Source: Aristolochia californica
Taxonomy: Eukaryota; Streptophyta; Magnoliopsida; Piperales; Aristolochiaceae
Assembly: GCA_029961685.1 (NCBI GenBank)
Contig: JARWKL010000008.1
Location: 24,749,119 to 24,813,118, forward strand
Direction: 5' to 3'
DNA length: 64,000 nucleotides
Part shown: one piece after another, positions 63,561-64,000 of the stretch
Layout of the letters: each line of letters starts with the position of its first letter
How positions within the stretch are numbered: position 1 is the first letter of the stretch
Notes under the pieces: model-generated
Told to the model about the DNA's origin: nothing
The model's database searches: none
What the model saw: the letters and a program-made list of their open reading frames with translations, nothing else
Translations under genes and position numbers: made by a program

Positions 63561-64000
63561 GTGTGGTTGCATATTTACCAGAGCCAAACAACCCACTTTT
63601 TGCCTATCCTTAAAAATCGCAGATACTTTTTGGAATTATCTCGCTCTGCATTTGTGCATTTCCATTTTGGATGTTCAAATTTTTTTTTCAGATCCAAAGT
63701 TGAGTATTCACTCTCCGATTTTTATCGTAAGCAAAAATGATATATGGCAAATAGATCGCAACAAAAAGAAAATTTAGGAATTCATGTATGCAAAAAAATT
63801 TGAAAACAATAATAAATGTGAGTGAAGAAAATTATTTCTTGCACTAAAAATTAACTCCAATGTTTGGTTATCCATGTTTTGGAAATTCCACTAGTACAAC
63901 CCCTAATAATAGCTTGGTGGAATTTTTTAGAAAAAGGGACTTCTAACTGATCCTATAGTGTTTTAAATGTGGTGGATTTGCATGTCAGAAACATGTTGAG
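63561..64000 (+). repeat. Partial R-type unit at the right edge
   Basis: The final unit starts with GTGTGGTTGCATATTT and carries the R segment TTTAGGAATTCATG near 63773. It is cut at about +438 by the end of the window, so the array continues to the right. Confidence 0.93.

Larger units (their letters stand above)
1..64000 (+). repeat. Tandem satellite array, ~502-bp unit, about 130 copies
   Basis: The same ~502-bp sequence recurs from the first base to the last with no foreign insertion and no inversion. The anchor GTGTGGTTGGATATTT or a close variant was found 129 times. Landmarks in unit order (anchor = +1) are: ACTTTTTGCC at +35, ACTTTTTGG at +65, a T run at about +119, TCTCGTAAAC near +162, GATCGCAAC near +193, the AATAAATG segment near +250, AAATTCCAC at +322, GTGGAATTT at +356, AACATGTT at +393 and +428, and GTTAAC at about +497. 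Units differ by scattered substitutions and small indels, many in A or T runs. The consensus is about 32% G+C by hand count. Size, uniform orientation and absence of genes fit centromeric, pericentromeric or other heterochromatic satellite DNA. I do not recognise the family by name and cannot assign a species. Confidence 0.97.

Noticed and set aside
1..64000. Protein-coding genes, tRNA or rRNA genes, prokaryotic operons
   Set aside because: Every segment aligns to the same ~502-bp unit. No frame exceeds 124 codons, and no tRNA- or rRNA-like sequence was seen.
1..64000. CRISPR array
   Set aside because: The repeats are 502 bp and contiguous, with no unique spacers.
1..64000. Transposable element or LTR as the origin of the unit
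   Set aside because: No terminal repeats, target-site duplications, primer-binding site or polymerase-like peptide were seen. An ancient non-coding origin cannot be excluded.
1..64000. CENP-B box
   Set aside because: I looked for the TTCG....A..CGGG pattern in the consensus and typical units and found no match.
1..64000. Rho-independent terminator at the AAATTCCAC/GTGGAATTT dyad
   Set aside because: The stem is AT-rich with a 25-nt loop and sits in a eukaryotic satellite with no genes to terminate.

Overview
The whole 64 kb is one uninterrupted head-to-tail array of an AT-rich satellite DNA with a unit of about 502 bp. I located 129 unit starts by eye (the GTGTGGTTGGATATTT-like anchor), from 357 to 63561, with a partial unit at each edge. 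All units lie in the same orientation. My hand-built consensus is 502 bp and about 32% G+C. Mean spacing over 128 intervals is about 494 bp; most intervals are 495-504 bp, and the short ones are explained by internal deletions. I found no protein gene, RNA gene, transposon, CRISPR or other non-satellite sequence. Reading frames reach at most 124 codons; the recurrent ones are frames of the repeat itself, and many begin only at GTG. This is nuclear eukaryotic heterochromatin. A plant or an invertebrate would fit, but nothing in the sequence fixes the taxon.

The array is not a simple run of identical units. Subfamilies can be told apart by shared small changes, and they recur in order (higher-order repeats, HORs). 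I use private letters. From about 4.3 to 18.6 kb the order begins A-B-C and repeats every 5-7 units; A units lack 8 bp at the unit boundary. From 18.6 to 28 kb the order is looser, with A-B pairs and a visible recombination junction (unit 26482, S-type 5' part and B-type 3' part). From 28 to 32 kb a five-unit S-V-W-X-Y order appears, then a shortened second copy. From 33.7 to 37.7 kb there is a 2.5 kb five-unit order R-T-Z-V-W. From 37.7 to 43.2 kb A/B/C types return at about 1.5 kb spacing. From 43 to 59 kb the core is R-T-S, often preceded by U. From 59.6 kb to the end R units, recognised by a GAATTC-containing segment, dominate.

The units also carry a legible record of how the array changes: deletions of 18 to 149 bp at short direct matches, one 30-bp tandem duplication and its reciprocal 30-bp deletion at the same pair of ACTTTTT motifs, chimeric units, and frequent CpG to TpG/CpA change. 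Each unit carries a 9-bp inverted repeat with a 25-nt loop and usually a pair of AACATGTT palindromes 35 bp apart, which are the best candidates for anything functional. Subfamily calls, tallies and breakpoints are hand-read and should be recomputed.
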